Source of the DNA: AG1 sp035559775
Lineage (GTDB): Archaea > Thermoproteota > Thermoprotei_A > Sulfolobales > AG1
Length of the DNA: 64,000 nt
Assembly (NCBI GenBank): GCA_035559775.1
Contig: DATMAU010000038.1
Coordinates: 34,561 to 98,560, forward strand
Direction: 5' to 3'
This document shows, piece after piece, positions 25,274-35,036 of the stretch. Every line of letters begins with the position of its first letter. Within the stretch, counting starts at the first letter, position 1. The notes beneath the pieces are model-generated. The model worked only from the letters and a program-made list of their open reading frames with translations, did not search any database and had not been told where the DNA came from. A program made the position numbers and the translations under genes.

Positions 25274-26893
25274 CTACGGCTTCCTATAAACTATCCTACC
25301 TTCTACTATTGTGTATAGAGGCTTTATTTCCAACAATTCCTTGGGATCTTTTACACCGAAGAGATCTCTATCCCAGATTACCATGTCTGCGAGCTTTCCG
25401 GGCTCTATGCTGCCTATCAGATCCTCCATGCCTAGGCACTTAGCAGCCTCTGAGGTGTAGGTTGCGAGGGCTTGCTCTATACTGATCCTCTCCTTCGAAT
25501 TAACCTCAAGGCCTCTAAAGCTCAGCCTCGATACTGCTGCATATATTCCATATCTCGGCGGGTAGGGGATCACGGGCGCGTCTGAACCATTGCATACAGT
25601 AAGCCCCTTCTCGACCATGCTTTTCACAGGGAGTATCTTGTTATACATATCCTCGTCAAGGTTCTTGTGATAAGCATCTGCTAGGAAGTATATGAAGCCG
25701 CTCTGGATTTCTGCAAAACCCCCAATGGATCTCAGCCTCTCTATATGATCCTCTCTTGGGAGCATGAAATGGATCACAGTATACCTGCTCCCAGAAATTC
25801 CATGCCTTCTCACAGCCTGCTCATAAGCCGCTATTGTCTCCTCTATAGCTATATCCCCGATCGCGTGGACACTGATCATATACCCCTTAGAGGATGCCTC
25901 AAGTATCATTTCCCTAAACTCGCTGATATTAAGCGTCGGTAAACCCTTATTCCCCGGAGAACCCTTATAATCCCTAGAGATCCATGCTGTTTTTGTCGAT
26001 AGAGCTCCATCTAGTATCACTTTTATCCCCGGTACTCTAAGCCAGCTATCCTGTGTTTTCTCAATGAATCTATAGCCTTCTCTCAATTCCTCCATACTCT
26101 GTGCCCAATATAGAGCAACCACTCGCAGGATCTGGGCCCCTCTTTTCCTCGCCTCTTGATAAGCCCTTATAATGTCTCCTGAATGGCCATAAGCGGTGGG
26201 ATCCTTTACAGCTGTGATACCCTCAGAAACCCACTCCCTCATAGCATGTGTTATAGCTTCTACCCAGTCATCTATGCTGGGCTTTGGAACAATCCCGGCC
26301 ACAAGATCTATCGCTGGTTTCTCAGCAAGCACTCCTGTTGGTATACCCCTCTCATCTCTCTCAATAACACCTCCTACAGGATCTCTAGTCCTCTCGTTAA
26401 TACCGGCAAGCTCTAGTGCCATGCTGTTTGCTACAACCATGTGTCCCGAGGTATGCCATAGAAGCACCGGATGATTTTCTGTTGCTTGGTCTAGATCCCA
26501 CCTTGATGGTGGTCTACCTTCTGGGTATAGTGCGTGGTTCCACCCCCTACCAAGGATCCACTCTCCCTTTCTCCTCTTACCTGCATATTCTCTAATAACC
26601 TCGATAAGCTTTTTAATACTATCGACCTTAGGGTAACTGAGATCAATATATTTAGTGCTATAAAGCCCCCACATTGCTAAATGAGCGTGAGTATCTATAA
26701 GCCCTGGCGTTATTGAGAGAGCTTTAGCTTCTATAACCTCTGTTCCAGACCCTATATATTTCTTTGACCCCTCAGCCGAGCCGACATATATTATCCTCCC
26801 ACCTTTGATCACAATAGCCTCAGCAACGCTCTTTCTAGCATCAAATGTATAGATCTTACCTCCCAGGATTGCTAGATCAGCATGCCCATGCAT
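25274..26893 (-). CDS. Amidohydrolase of the YtcJ type
   Basis: The 539-residue protein has the metallo-dependent hydrolase signature GLIDTHAHL (about residue 60), a later TVIHFML histidine, and the C-terminal aspartate in NGSDAPVIPYPP, followed by GSIEPGKLADMVIWD. These fit the Amidohydro_3 group, which hydrolyses N-acyl or cyclic amide bonds. The substrate cannot be told. The start may be this ATG or a GTG four codons earlier. The gene is divergent from, and touches, the thioesterase gene, so the two share a promoter region. Confidence 0.88.
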   Translation of the reverse strand: MHGHADLAILGGKIYTFDARKSVAEAIVIKGGRIIYVGSAEGSKKYIGSGTEVIEAKALSITPGLIDTHAHLAMWGLYSTKYIDLSYPKVDSIKKLIEVIREYAGKRRKGEWILGRGWNHALYPEGRPPSRWDLDQATENHPVLLWHTSGHMVVANSMALELAGINERTRDPVGGVIERDERGIPTGVLAEKPAIDLVAGIVPKPSIDDWVEAITHAMREWVSEGITAVKDPTAYGHSGDIIRAYQEARKRGAQILRVVALYWAQSMEELREGYRFIEKTQDSWLRVPGIKVILDGALSTKTAWISRDYKGSPGNKGLPTLNISEFREMILEASSKGYMISVHAIGDIAIEETIAAYEQAVRRHGISGSRYTVIHFMLPREDHIERLRSIGGFAEIQSGFIYFLADAYHKNLDEDMYNKILPVKSMVEKGLTVCNGSDAPVIPYPPRYGIYAAVSRLSFRGLEVNSKERISIEQALATYTSEAAKCLGMEDLIGSIEPGKLADMVIWDRDLFGVKDPKELLEIKPLYTIVEGRIVYRKP

Positions 26894-27965
26894 GCCAACT
26901 ACCACCCAAGGAGAAATCCCTCTTTTACCAATAAAAATAGGGATAACATTGTCCAGCGGGTGCGTAGGTGTTGAGGATACCTATAGTGAATATATAAGGG
27001 TCGTCTTTCCTAGACATGCTAACCCGGCTGGTTTCCTTTACGGGGGGTATATGCTTAACTGGATAGTAGATTCAGGCGTGATAAGCATCTTAAAAACCAT
27101 TGGTAAGGAGGCAGTGCTTGGATATATGGATAACGTTTACTTCATAAACCCCGTAATTATCGGTAGCATGCTTATATATAGATCATGGGTTGCTAGGGCT
27201 GGAAGAAGCTCTCTCGATGTATATACAGAGATCATCAGCTATTATAGAAAAACCAACGAATACAAGATCGTAGCCGCAGCAAAATCTATCTACGTATGTG
27301 TTAACCAGAATGGGAGGCCAGAGCCTCATGGGCTATGTATAGAGGGTAGAGAAAGCTGGGGTAAAAGACTAACAGAATACATGGATAAGTGGCATGAAAA
27401 GGCACTTGCTGCTATTGAGAAGGCTAAGAGTAATATAAGGGAGGCTAGGGACAGGGTTCTGAGACACCATCTGAGAACTGTTAGGAGGGTTAGTAGCGAG
27501 GATACCATGACCTCGAACATGATGTATGCTGGAAGACTCATGCTTATGCTGGACGAGACAGCAGGTATTGTTGCAAGCCAGTATGCAGGGTCAGGAGTTG
27601 TAACAGCCTCTGTTGATCAGATGATATTTACCAGCCCGATCAAGATTGGCGACATCATAGAGGTTAGTGCAGCACTAACACGGACCTGGAGAACCTCGAT
27701 GGAGATCGAGGTGACTGTGAAGGGGTACGAGGGTCCGGATAACATAAAAACAAGATCTTACTTCACCTTCGTCAAAATAGACGAGCTAGGACGACCAGAG
27801 CCTTTAAAACCGTATGAGCCAGTCACACCAGAAGAGGCCGAAGCGTGGGAGGAAGCTGATCTTAGGAGAAGGTCTAGGATCGAGGATCTTGAGAAAATAT
27901 CAAGATACAAAGGGCTTCCCATTAACTATAACGGGGCTTATAAAGCCCCCTACCTGGTAGTGTAG
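26892..27965 (+). CDS. Acyl-CoA thioesterase with two hotdog domains
   Basis: The protein contains two hotdog-fold thioesterase units. The first is around YIRVVFPRHANPAGFLYGGY (about residues 35-54) and the second around TSNMMYAGRLMLMLDETAGI (about 210-229). The hotdog family releases fatty or other acyl groups from CoA. The start is uncertain: the ATG at 26892 gives 25 residues before the first domain, and TTG at 26949 is the alternative. A TATA-like AATAAAAATA at 26929-26938 lies between the two divergent genes. Confidence 0.85.
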   Translation: MPTTTQGEIPLLPIKIGITLSSGCVGVEDTYSEYIRVVFPRHANPAGFLYGGYMLNWIVDSGVISILKTIGKEAVLGYMDNVYFINPVIIGSMLIYRSWVARAGRSSLDVYTEIISYYRKTNEYKIVAAAKSIYVCVNQNGRPEPHGLCIEGRESWGKRLTEYMDKWHEKALAAIEKAKSNIREARDRVLRHHLRTVRRVSSEDTMTSNMMYAGRLMLMLDETAGIVASQYAGSGVVTASVDQMIFTSPIKIGDIIEVSAALTRTWRTSMEIEVTVKGYEGPDNIKTRSYFTFVKIDELGRPEPLKPYEPVTPEEAEAWEEADLRRRSRIEDLEKISRYKGLPINYNGAYKAPYLVV

Positions 27966-28064
27966 CAAGTGATCGCCCGGTCTATTACCTAGAAGTCTCT
28001 CAATACCAAACACATTTCAGCAATGGTGAGCCGGTTAGAACTTCACCTAACATAGCTTAGAAAG

Positions 28065-28100
28065 TCTCGCCCCGGTTGTTGCACCACTATAGAGGCGAGA
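28065..28100. terminator. Hairpin between convergent genes
   Basis: TCTCGCC (28065-28071) and GGCGAGA (28094-28100) form a perfect 7-bp stem, followed by TTGTTTATCT. It lies between the thioesterase and uS10 stops and may end transcripts from either side. The rest of 27966-28219 shows nothing else. Confidence 0.35.
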
Positions 28101-28219
28101 TTGTTTATCTTAATCTATAGCTGCTGAAAAAACCCGAAATTTTGCCAGAGAGCTATCTATAAAGGTTCGCTGAATATTTGTCTAAATAGTCTCGTCTAGG
28201 AATAGGCTGAGATCGATTC

Positions 28220-28543
28220 TTATCTCTGCTGGCTTCTTATCATCTCTGCCTCTATATAGACATCCTGGGGGACTCTTATTCTCATGATCTGTCTCATAAC
28301 CCTCTCATCAGCCGCTATATCGACAAGTCTCTTATGTATCCTCATCTCCCACTTCTCATAGACCTTAGTACCTTCACCATGTGGTAGTCTTAACAGCGGT
28401 ACTACGAGTCTTTTTACAGGCAGTGGTACGGGTCCTCTAACCTCTACCCCGGCTTTTTTAGCGATCTCTACTATCTGGCCTGCTACATAGTCGACATTGG
28501 AGGAGCTTGTCCCCCAGATCCTTATCCTCACCCTCATGCTCAT
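28220..28543 (-). CDS. rps10: 30S ribosomal protein S10 (uS10)
   Basis: The 107-residue protein matches archaeal uS10: RVRIRIWGTSSSNVDYV at the start, GPVPLPVKRLVVPLLRLPHG in the middle, and WEMRIHKRLVDI near the end. It lies 26 bases downstream of the EF-1A gene, an arrangement conserved across archaea, and should be co-transcribed with it. Confidence 0.97.
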   Translation of the reverse strand: MSMRVRIRIWGTSSSNVDYVAGQIVEIAKKAGVEVRGPVPLPVKRLVVPLLRLPHGEGTKVYEKWEMRIHKRLVDIAADERVMRQIMRIRVPQDVYIEAEMIRSQQR

Positions 28544-28569
28544 GGCGGTGCCCAGCCGCTTTTACTGTT

Positions 28570-29874
28570 TCACTTAATCTCTGCTGGTTTTACATCTATT
28601 ATTGTGCCTATCCCTATAGTTTTACCCATATCTCTCATTGCGAATCTTCCGAGCTGTGGTATCTCTGAGTATTTCTCAACAACAAGAGGCTTTATAGGCT
28701 TGAATCTCACTATCGCTATATCGCCTGCCTTTATGAACTGTGGGTTCTTCTCAACCACCTGACCCGTCCTTGGATCCAGCTTCCCAACGATCTCAACCAC
28801 TCTACATGCGATAGATGCTGTGTGCGCGTGGATCACTGGTGTGTATCCCACAGATATGGCTGATGGGTGCCATAGCACGAATACCCTTGCTGTGAACTCG
28901 TCAGCTACCGTGGGCTTGTTGGTTACATGGCCAACTACATCCCCTCTCTTTACATCCTGTTTCGAGATACCTCTTACGTTGAACCCTATATTATCCCCTG
29001 GCTCTGCTTTTTGTAAGGGTTGGTGGTGCATCTCTATGCTCCTCACGTCTCCACCCTTATTTATAGGCATTATAACAACGTTGTCACCTACCTTGAGGAC
29101 TCCTGTCTCCACCCTACCTATGAGGACAGTACCAACACCGCTTATCGAAAGAGCCTCTGATATAGGTATTCTTAGAGGCTTATCAATAGGCTTTGACGGT
29201 ACTTTGAACATGTCGAGCGCCTCTAGAAGTGTTGGGCCTTTATACCACTTCATATTCTCGCTTCTAGCTACTAGGTTATCGCCAAGCCATGCCGATACCG
29301 GGACAAACGGGATCTCGTCTACTTTGTAGCCAAGACCCCTCATGATCTTCTTTAACCCCTCAACGATCTCCTTATACCTCTGCTCCGAGAACGGGGGCTC
29401 TGTAAGATCCATCTTATTTATAGCAACAACAACCTGATCTATACCCATTGTTTTCGCTAGGGTTATATGCTCCCTTGTCTGTCCTTCAGGGCTTACGCCA
29501 GCCTCATACTCACCCTTCTTGGCAGATACTACAAGTAGCGCTGCATCAGCCTGGCTGGCACCTGTGATCATGTTCTTAACGAAGTCCCTATGACCGGGAG
29601 CATCTATTATAGTGAAATAATACTTGTTAGTCTCGAACTTAACGAAGCTAGGCTGGATAGTTACTCCCCTATCTCTCTCCTCCTTCATCCTGTCCAGGAG
29701 CCATGCGAACTTCTCTGTCTCCTTACCCTTCTTCTTAGCCTCTTCCTCAACCTCTTTCTGCTGCTTCTCATCTATCTGCTTTAGCATCACTAGCAGATGG
29801 CCTACTAGAGTGCTCTTACCGTGATCCACATGACCCACTATTACCAGGTTTAGGTGAGGCTTCTGGCTCGACAT
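28570..29874 (-). CDS. tuf: Translation elongation factor 1-alpha
   Basis: EF-1A is the GTPase that delivers aminoacyl-tRNA to the ribosome. G motifs are GHVDHGKST (about residue 14), DAPGH and NKMD, with the archaeal SAKKGEYEAGVSPEGQTREH loop. The frame is open further upstream, but the ATG at 29874 (MSSQKPHLN) matches all relatives. It follows AAGGGG and lies about 14 bases after the transcript start predicted by the TATA box at 29911-29919, so the 11 upstream codons are not translated. It heads a two-gene operon with uS10. Confidence 0.97.
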   Translation of the reverse strand: MSSQKPHLNLVIVGHVDHGKSTLVGHLLVMLKQIDEKQQKEVEEEAKKKGKETEKFAWLLDRMKEERDRGVTIQPSFVKFETNKYYFTIIDAPGHRDFVKNMITGASQADAALLVVSAKKGEYEAGVSPEGQTREHITLAKTMGIDQVVVAINKMDLTEPPFSEQRYKEIVEGLKKIMRGLGYKVDEIPFVPVSAWLGDNLVARSENMKWYKGPTLLEALDMFKVPSKPIDKPLRIPISEALSISGVGTVLIGRVETGVLKVGDNVVIMPINKGGDVRSIEMHHQPLQKAEPGDNIGFNVRGISKQDVKRGDVVGHVTNKPTVADEFTARVFVLWHPSAISVGYTPVIHAHTASIACRVVEIVGKLDPRTGQVVEKNPQFIKAGDIAIVRFKPIKPLVVEKYSEIPQLGRFAMRDMGKTIGIGTIIDVKPAEIK

Positions 29875-29910
29875 CCCCTTAGCCCACCTACATATGGTTA
29901 TCCACACACC

Positions 29911-29919
29911 TTATAAGTA
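29911..29919 (-). promoter_or_regulatory. TATA box of the EF-1A/uS10 operon
   Basis: ACTTATAAG on the minus strand, followed by a predicted start near 29888, fits the ATG at 29874 and excludes the longer frame. Confidence 0.55.
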
Positions 29920-30146
29920 TGATTATGTTGGAGCAAGCTACATGCTAAGAGATCTTATAGGATCCATATCGAGAAATATAAAGACGCAACTCCACGGTTA
30001 TAATCAGTGAAGAACACACACCTGTCAATCTACTAACCACACACCATCTCAGGTTCTAATGCTGACCATACATCTACATCATCTATCGATCAATGGAACG
30101 CATTAAGCATATTTACCTCATCATAAAATATATCAATGGTGATTGC

Positions 30147-30488
30147 ATGGCTTCTCTCGAACTAATGAAAAAGACTGCCGAGATAGTGAACAGCGACCCG
30201 AAGCTCAAATCCCAAATGAAAGGACCTCTCTATATTCAATTCCAGATTGAGGGAGAACCTCCATTCTACATGGAGATCGCCTCCGATGGGACTGTAAAGA
30301 TCGTTGAGGGAAAGCACGGGTCGCCAGCAGTCACGTTAATAGCTAAAGACGATGTGATGACAAAGATAATAAAGGGAGAGCTAGATCCTGTGAGGGCCTA
30401 TCTAAGAGGAGAGCTGAAGATCAATGGTGATGTATTCATAGCACAGAGGATAGGGTCAATATTATCACAGATCAGGGGGCGTCTATAG
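30147..30488 (+). CDS. SCP2-like lipid-binding protein
   Basis: The 113-residue protein has the sterol-carrier-protein-2 fold pattern: YIQFQIEGEPPFYMEI, then VTLIAKDDVMTKIIKGELDP, and AYLRGELKINGD near the end. Members bind acyl chains or hydrophobic ligands. The ATG at 30147 is preferred over the one at 30093 because GGTGAT, complementary to the 16S rRNA tail, lies four bases before it. Confidence 0.8.
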   Translation: MASLELMKKTAEIVNSDPKLKSQMKGPLYIQFQIEGEPPFYMEIASDGTVKIVEGKHGSPAVTLIAKDDVMTKIIKGELDPVRAYLRGELKINGDVFIAQRIGSILSQIRGRL

Positions 30489-30550
30489 CCTCCTCGTTAT
30501 AAGGTTCTTTCTCGGAACCGGTAATACGTTTTTTAGACATGATAGCTAAA

Positions 30551-32098
30551 CTAGCTAATAGAGGTTATTACGAACAACATACCAGACCTTACCAGGTATC
30601 TGAGCCTCTTTGATAGCGCCACAGATACTAACACGTATAGAACGGCTGAAACACCTACCCCGGGTAATATCTTTACTAAGTCCCTCCAGAAACTACTTAT
30701 AATTATATCGCCTATACCGAGGAGCTTTATCACACAGACCGACGGAAGTAAAGCTAGGAGTAATATCAGTATATCTGCCCACGGGATCTCCAGCTCAATC
30801 TTACTAATAGCCAGCCTATAGACATAGAGTGTATATGGTATAACAGATACTAGGTATGATAAGCTGTAAGGGAGCACAAGGACAACGGGGTCTTTCACCC
30901 CAGCAGAATAGATCATGACCTGTGCTATCGCAGCTACCGAGACACTTAACACGACCCTCAGCATCTGGATAAGCGGTATCCTCCCTAGAGGGGTCCTTAT
31001 AACCTCATAGATGCTCTTTGAAGCTATATCAGCCCTCTCAGACCCAATCGCTATAGCCTCAAATATAGCTGCATACCCAGCTATCAGCGCCTCAACCGAT
31101 GCTATGACGAGCAATATGTTACCGCTAGCATATGAGGGATTGAAGAAGGTTATCGCCGGTATAGAGAGTAGCGAGAGGGTAGCTGCGAAGAATATCGACA
31201 CAAAGCTGTACAGTATGATCATATCAATGGCATCCTGCTTACTAGGATCCCTTAGCATTTTAGCGTATAAGCCGAGTGTGAAAGATCCTGGTGATATGAT
31301 AAGCTTAGGTGTAGAGGAGACAGAGGCAAAGGCAGCCGGTATGGTTGATGATGTTATTAAGCTCATCAAGTACTTATCAAAGCTCGCAATAAACCCCGTT
31401 ATAGCGCTTGGTATGCTCAGCACCGATAACCTTAATAGGTTCACAGCCTCCCTGAGGCTCTCTTCCAGATTTCTCCAAATATTGAATATCGACATCCTCA
31501 ACACTCCAGCCTTTAAAAGAACCACTATGCTTGCTATGGTGAGAACCACGCCGGCGAGACCAGGCCCGGCTATGGCTCCCACGATCCCGGAGCCCACACC
31601 TATTATCAGGATATAGGTTAGAACAACCCTTACGGTCTCAAACAAGAATGTTAGATAGCCGTATCTCTCTGGCGCATAGAGAGTTATCAGACCGGAAACC
31701 GGGCTTAGGGGCGTTGTGAGCATGTAAAATACTATTATCAAAACCACGATCAGGAGTCCATTCTGCCTAGAACCTGCTAGAGGCATTACTATAAATATAT
31801 AGAGGGGTATCGATATTGCTAAATATAATAAGCTCAGGATCATAGACGCTTTAGGCGATATCGATACCCCTAACACATGTCTCCTCGAACTCCAGAAGCT
31901 CCATACACTGTTAGGAGTGTTTATGGCATTAGAGGTGTTCAGAGCGACTGAGTATAGGCCATAGTCGCCAGGATCGAGCCTTCTTATGACTATAAGTGAG
32001 AATATTACCGAGGCCATGATCCTGTACATATTGGTTAGGAAATTAACAAGAGCTGAAAGCCTAACCCTTATTCTCTGCCCAGCCAAGTTGCCCTCCAC
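30551..32098 (-). CDS. Polysaccharide/lipid-linked oligosaccharide flippase (MOP superfamily)
   Basis: The 515-residue membrane protein has about 12-14 hydrophobic segments and the N-terminal pattern IVIRRLDPGDYGLYSVAL, characteristic of Wzx/RfbX-type exporters. It probably flips lipid-linked sugars across the membrane for N-glycosylation or surface polysaccharide. No glycosyltransferase is nearby to define the substrate. It is divergent from threonine synthase. Confidence 0.82.
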   Translation of the reverse strand: MEGNLAGQRIRVRLSALVNFLTNMYRIMASVIFSLIVIRRLDPGDYGLYSVALNTSNAINTPNSVWSFWSSRRHVLGVSISPKASMILSLLYLAISIPLYIFIVMPLAGSRQNGLLIVVLIIVFYMLTTPLSPVSGLITLYAPERYGYLTFLFETVRVVLTYILIIGVGSGIVGAIAGPGLAGVVLTIASIVVLLKAGVLRMSIFNIWRNLEESLREAVNLLRLSVLSIPSAITGFIASFDKYLMSLITSSTIPAAFASVSSTPKLIISPGSFTLGLYAKMLRDPSKQDAIDMIILYSFVSIFFAATLSLLSIPAITFFNPSYASGNILLVIASVEALIAGYAAIFEAIAIGSERADIASKSIYEVIRTPLGRIPLIQMLRVVLSVSVAAIAQVMIYSAGVKDPVVLVLPYSLSYLVSVIPYTLYVYRLAISKIELEIPWADILILLLALLPSVCVIKLLGIGDIIISSFWRDLVKILPGVGVSAVLYVLVSVALSKRLRYLVRSGMLFVITSIS

Positions 32099-32129
32099 AT
32101 AATCCCATTAAAGGAAATGCCTAGCAATG

Positions 32130-32137
32130 CTTATAAG
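32130..32137 (+). promoter_or_regulatory. TATA box of threonine synthase
   Basis: CTTATAAG predicts a transcript start near 32160. It lies inside the longest open frame and so argues against the ATG at 32117 as the start. Confidence 0.5.
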
Positions 32138-32191
32138 GAGGCTCCAATAAGCATCTACGGTGACCACACTGGAAATCAGGGTTCGAAAAAC

Positions 32192-33349
32192 ATGCGGGGA
32201 CATGGTTATGGAGAGAAGATAACAGTTAGATGCCTAGCCTGTGGCAGAGAACAAGAGCCAAGCCCGAGGCTCATGGTATGCAGCTATTGTGGTGGTCCTC
32301 TAGAGATAGAGATCGATATATCAAGAACCTCTATATCTGGTTTCCTTAACATTAGGAGCATGTGGAGATATAGACCCGTCCTACCCATGGGAGACTTTGT
32401 AGAACCTATAACGCTGGGCGAGGGGGCAACCCCGCTTATAAGGCTCAGGAATATAGAAAGGATCCTTGGTATCAAAGAGCTGTACGCCAAAATAGAGGGA
32501 GCCAACCCTACAGGTAGTTTTAAGGATAGGGGTATGAGTCTTGCGGTCAGCATTGCTAACAGCTATGGTTATCCAGAATTCATCGTTGCAAGCACCGGCA
32601 ATACTGCTGCCTCAGCCTCTGCATATGGAGCAAGGGCTGGTAAAAGAGTCACTGTAGTGCTGCCAAGAGGATATGTGGCTGATGGTAAGCTTTTCCAAAG
32701 CATCCTCCACGGGGCTAGGATCCTCTATGTCGACGGGTCTTTTGATGACGCTCTTTTCAAGGTCATCGATGATCTCTCTAAGAGTAGTGCTCTCTATCCC
32801 CTTAACTCGATCAACCCATGGAGGCTTGAAGGTCAAAAAACCGTTGCCTATGAGATCGCTGAGGAACTAAGAGAGCTTGACGCTGTATTCCTCCCCGTAG
32901 GGAATGGGGGTAATATATATGCCGTGTATAAGGGGTTCGCCGAGGCTATCAAGATGGGTATTATAGACAGAATGCCGAGGATCTTTGGTGTTCAGGCCAA
33001 AGGAGCATCGCCAATATATATGGGATGGAACCTTGGGGGTAGGGATCTAAAACCGGTCAATAAGCCCGAGACGATAGCCACTGCAATTAGGATAGGGAGA
33101 CCTGCAAACTGGCTAAAGGCTTTTAAGGCTGTTAGAGAGTCTAGGGGTTTCTTCCTAAGTGTTGATGATAACGATATACTAGCCTCCCAGAGGATGCTTG
33201 CTAAGCTAGAGGGGGTAGGGTGTGAGCCTGCAAGTGCTGCCTCGCTGACAGGCCTTATAAAGCTGGTGGATGAAGGCATAGTTGATAAGGATCAAAGGGT
33301 AGTTATTATTCTGACCGGCCACTCTCTAAAAGATCCTATAACAAGGTAG
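32192..33349 (+). CDS. thrC: Threonine synthase
   Basis: This PLP enzyme makes threonine from O-phosphohomoserine. An N-terminal zinc ribbon (CLACGREQE...CSYCGG) is followed by the fold-type II PLP core. The lysine lies in TGSFKDRGMS, the phosphate-binding glycine loop in VGNGGN, and the substrate loop in STGNTAASASAYGA. The frame opens at 32117, but the TATA box at 32130 points to the ATG at 32192, giving 385 residues. The homoserine dehydrogenase at 57.6 kb feeds the same pathway. Confidence 0.93.
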   Translation: MRGHGYGEKITVRCLACGREQEPSPRLMVCSYCGGPLEIEIDISRTSISGFLNIRSMWRYRPVLPMGDFVEPITLGEGATPLIRLRNIERILGIKELYAKIEGANPTGSFKDRGMSLAVSIANSYGYPEFIVASTGNTAASASAYGARAGKRVTVVLPRGYVADGKLFQSILHGARILYVDGSFDDALFKVIDDLSKSSALYPLNSINPWRLEGQKTVAYEIAEELRELDAVFLPVGNGGNIYAVYKGFAEAIKMGIIDRMPRIFGVQAKGASPIYMGWNLGGRDLKPVNKPETIATAIRIGRPANWLKAFKAVRESRGFFLSVDDNDILASQRMLAKLEGVGCEPASAASLTGLIKLVDEGIVDKDQRVVIILTGHSLKDPITR

Positions 33350-33376
33350 AGCTAAGAAATATAGAAAAATAAGGGA

Positions 33377-33835
33377 CTAAGCCTTCTCAAGATCGTATCT
33401 TTTGAGATAGTCTATATTCTGCTTCTCAGAAGGATCTATATCTGTAATCGATAACCATGCCTCAATAATCTCCTTAGCAACCTCTTCAGTAACAAGCCTA
33501 CCACTCATTGCAAGAACATTAGCATCGTTCCAAAGCCTAGCCCCTCTAGCCGTCTGAGCATCATTACATAGAGCAGCCCTAACACCCCTGACCTTGTTAG
33601 CAGCTATAGAGACCCCTGTTCCCGTATAACATACAAGAACACCCCAGTCAGCCCTCCCTTCAGCAACCATTTTACCAACTTCTATACCCACATACGGCCA
33701 CGGCTCAGGCTTGTTCGTTTTGAGAGAGCCTACCGGTATCACCTCGAAACCCTTCTTCTTCAGATATTCGAAGGCAAACCTAGCTGCTGGATATAGATCA
33801 TCGGATCCTATAGCAACTCTACTTCCTAGAACCAT
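33377..33835 (-). CDS. rpiB: Ribose 5-phosphate isomerase B (RpiB/LacAB family)
   Basis: The 152-residue protein has the family signature CYTGTGVSIAANKVRGVRAA, with the catalytic cysteine at about residue 69, and NDANVLAMSGR. It interconverts ribose 5-phosphate and ribulose 5-phosphate. Most archaea use RpiA, so RpiB is less usual and another sugar-phosphate isomerase role is possible. It is convergent with threonine synthase, 27 bases apart. Confidence 0.88.
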   Translation of the reverse strand: MVLGSRVAIGSDDLYPAARFAFEYLKKKGFEVIPVGSLKTNKPEPWPYVGIEVGKMVAEGRADWGVLVCYTGTGVSIAANKVRGVRAALCNDAQTARGARLWNDANVLAMSGRLVTEEVAKEIIEAWLSITDIDPSEKQNIDYLKRYDLEKA

Positions 33836-34048
33836 TTATAGCCCCAGTACTAGTGGTAAGACAGAATTTATCGTTAAGCAACGGCAACGTACTTATAGAT
33901 CGTGGCATAAACTCCCAACTAGTTACTAAAGTAAAGTGTTACCATAAGAAGAGGATACTAATGTACGCCACCATAACTTAGCACTGCCATATGTATGATT
34001 AGCTTTTTAACCTGCCTAGTTAACATACGATATGGGGAAAACTATAAC

Positions 34049-34354
34049 TTGATTGAGAGGGCTAAGAAAGCGTCTGAGAGGCTCAATAAGGCTTACTCAA
34101 TAACCATAGCTACGCTGCTCCTAGCACTAGGCTTCTCAGCAATAGTGTACATAACATCGATGACGCTTGAGATTATAAATCCAAGGGCCAGTGAGGGCAT
34201 TATCACGACTTCAGGATTATACGGGCTATTAAGCATAGTCACGATAATACTCGCTGCAGGAGTTGGCGCTCTGATCTCCATTGCGTATGTAGTGTATATT
34301 ATAGATAAGCTGAGATCTAGCGAGGGCGAAGCTGTCTTCGAAGAAGGGATGTAG
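34049..34354 (+). CDS. Small membrane protein, two transmembrane segments
   Basis: About 101 residues: a basic helical N-terminus (IERAKKASERLNKAY), then two hydrophobic helices and a short acidic tail. The open frame begins at 33995, but a TATA-like CTTTTTAA at 34003-34010 predicts a transcript start near 34030, which favours the TTG at 34049. I do not recognise a family. Confidence 0.6.
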   Translation: MIERAKKASERLNKAYSITIATLLLALGFSAIVYITSMTLEIINPRASEGIITTSGLYGLLSIVTIILAAGVGALISIAYVVYIIDKLRSSEGEAVFEEGM

Positions 34355-34611
34355 GATTCAGGGCTTAAAGTTATCTCATAAGTTCTTGATCATTCCTTAG
34401 CCTTGAGTTCTATGTCCAGACAACTCTTACCTACGGTTCCCATTAATCAAGTACCTGGAGTTGATTGCCTCTAGAGAGAAATCTCTGCATCTTAAGATGT
34501 ATATTTGAAGGATTCTAGCCTCTACCTATCTAGTTCGTTGCTGTATTTCTCACATTTAGAATATTATATTGTCAGGGTTTGTCAAAATGATTGATATTAA
34601 ATTCGTCTCTA

Positions 34612-34935
34612 TGGGAACACTATATAAACTCTTATATTTACGGGGATGCCCGCCCAACAATGAGGGTAGAGATAGAGACCCAAGCGGGCGGGAATAAAGG
34701 CAAAAGAACCAGGATGTAGAGTTTCTCCCCACAACAATGAGCCAGAGCAAAGCTATGAAGAGAGAGCTGTGGGTAGAGATCACCCCGAACGGGTGAGGCC
34801 AGTGATATGGACTCTGATAGGAAAAGCCCTAAGGCCTAGGAAGCAAAGGAAAAAGCAGTTTATACCAAAAACACCAAACCACAGTGAAGACCGAACCCTT
34901 CTCCTTAACTATAGCTAAAAACAGACGTTGAGGAG
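34612..34935 (+). repeat. Family 2 repeat, copy H
   Basis: It starts with a TATA-like CTATATAAAC, then GGGATGCCCGCCCAACAATG, GCGGGCGGGAATAAAGGC, AGCTGTGGG and a perfect 6-bp hairpin TCACCC/GGGTGA. It ends with GCCTAGGAAGCAAAGGAAAA and GAAGACCGAACCC. It aligns end to end with copy G in inverse orientation. One frame begins DARPTMRVEIETQAGGNKGK and then hits stops, as expected of a decayed TnpB C-terminus. It lies in the gap before glmS, and the rest of that gap is otherwise empty. Confidence 0.65.
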
Positions 34936-34982
34936 CAGTACAGCCAGACCAAAATCGATACTTGCCGATCGTTTGGTTAAAC

Positions 34983-34990
34983 TTTTATAT
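34983..34990 (+). promoter_or_regulatory. TATA box of glmS
   Basis: TTTTATAT predicts a transcript start near 35012, inside the longest open frame, and so supports the GTG at 35037. Confidence 0.5.
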
Positions 34991-35036
34991 GGGTTGGAAT
35001 ATTATTTATTGTGCCGCTGTTAGCTGGGTGTTAATT

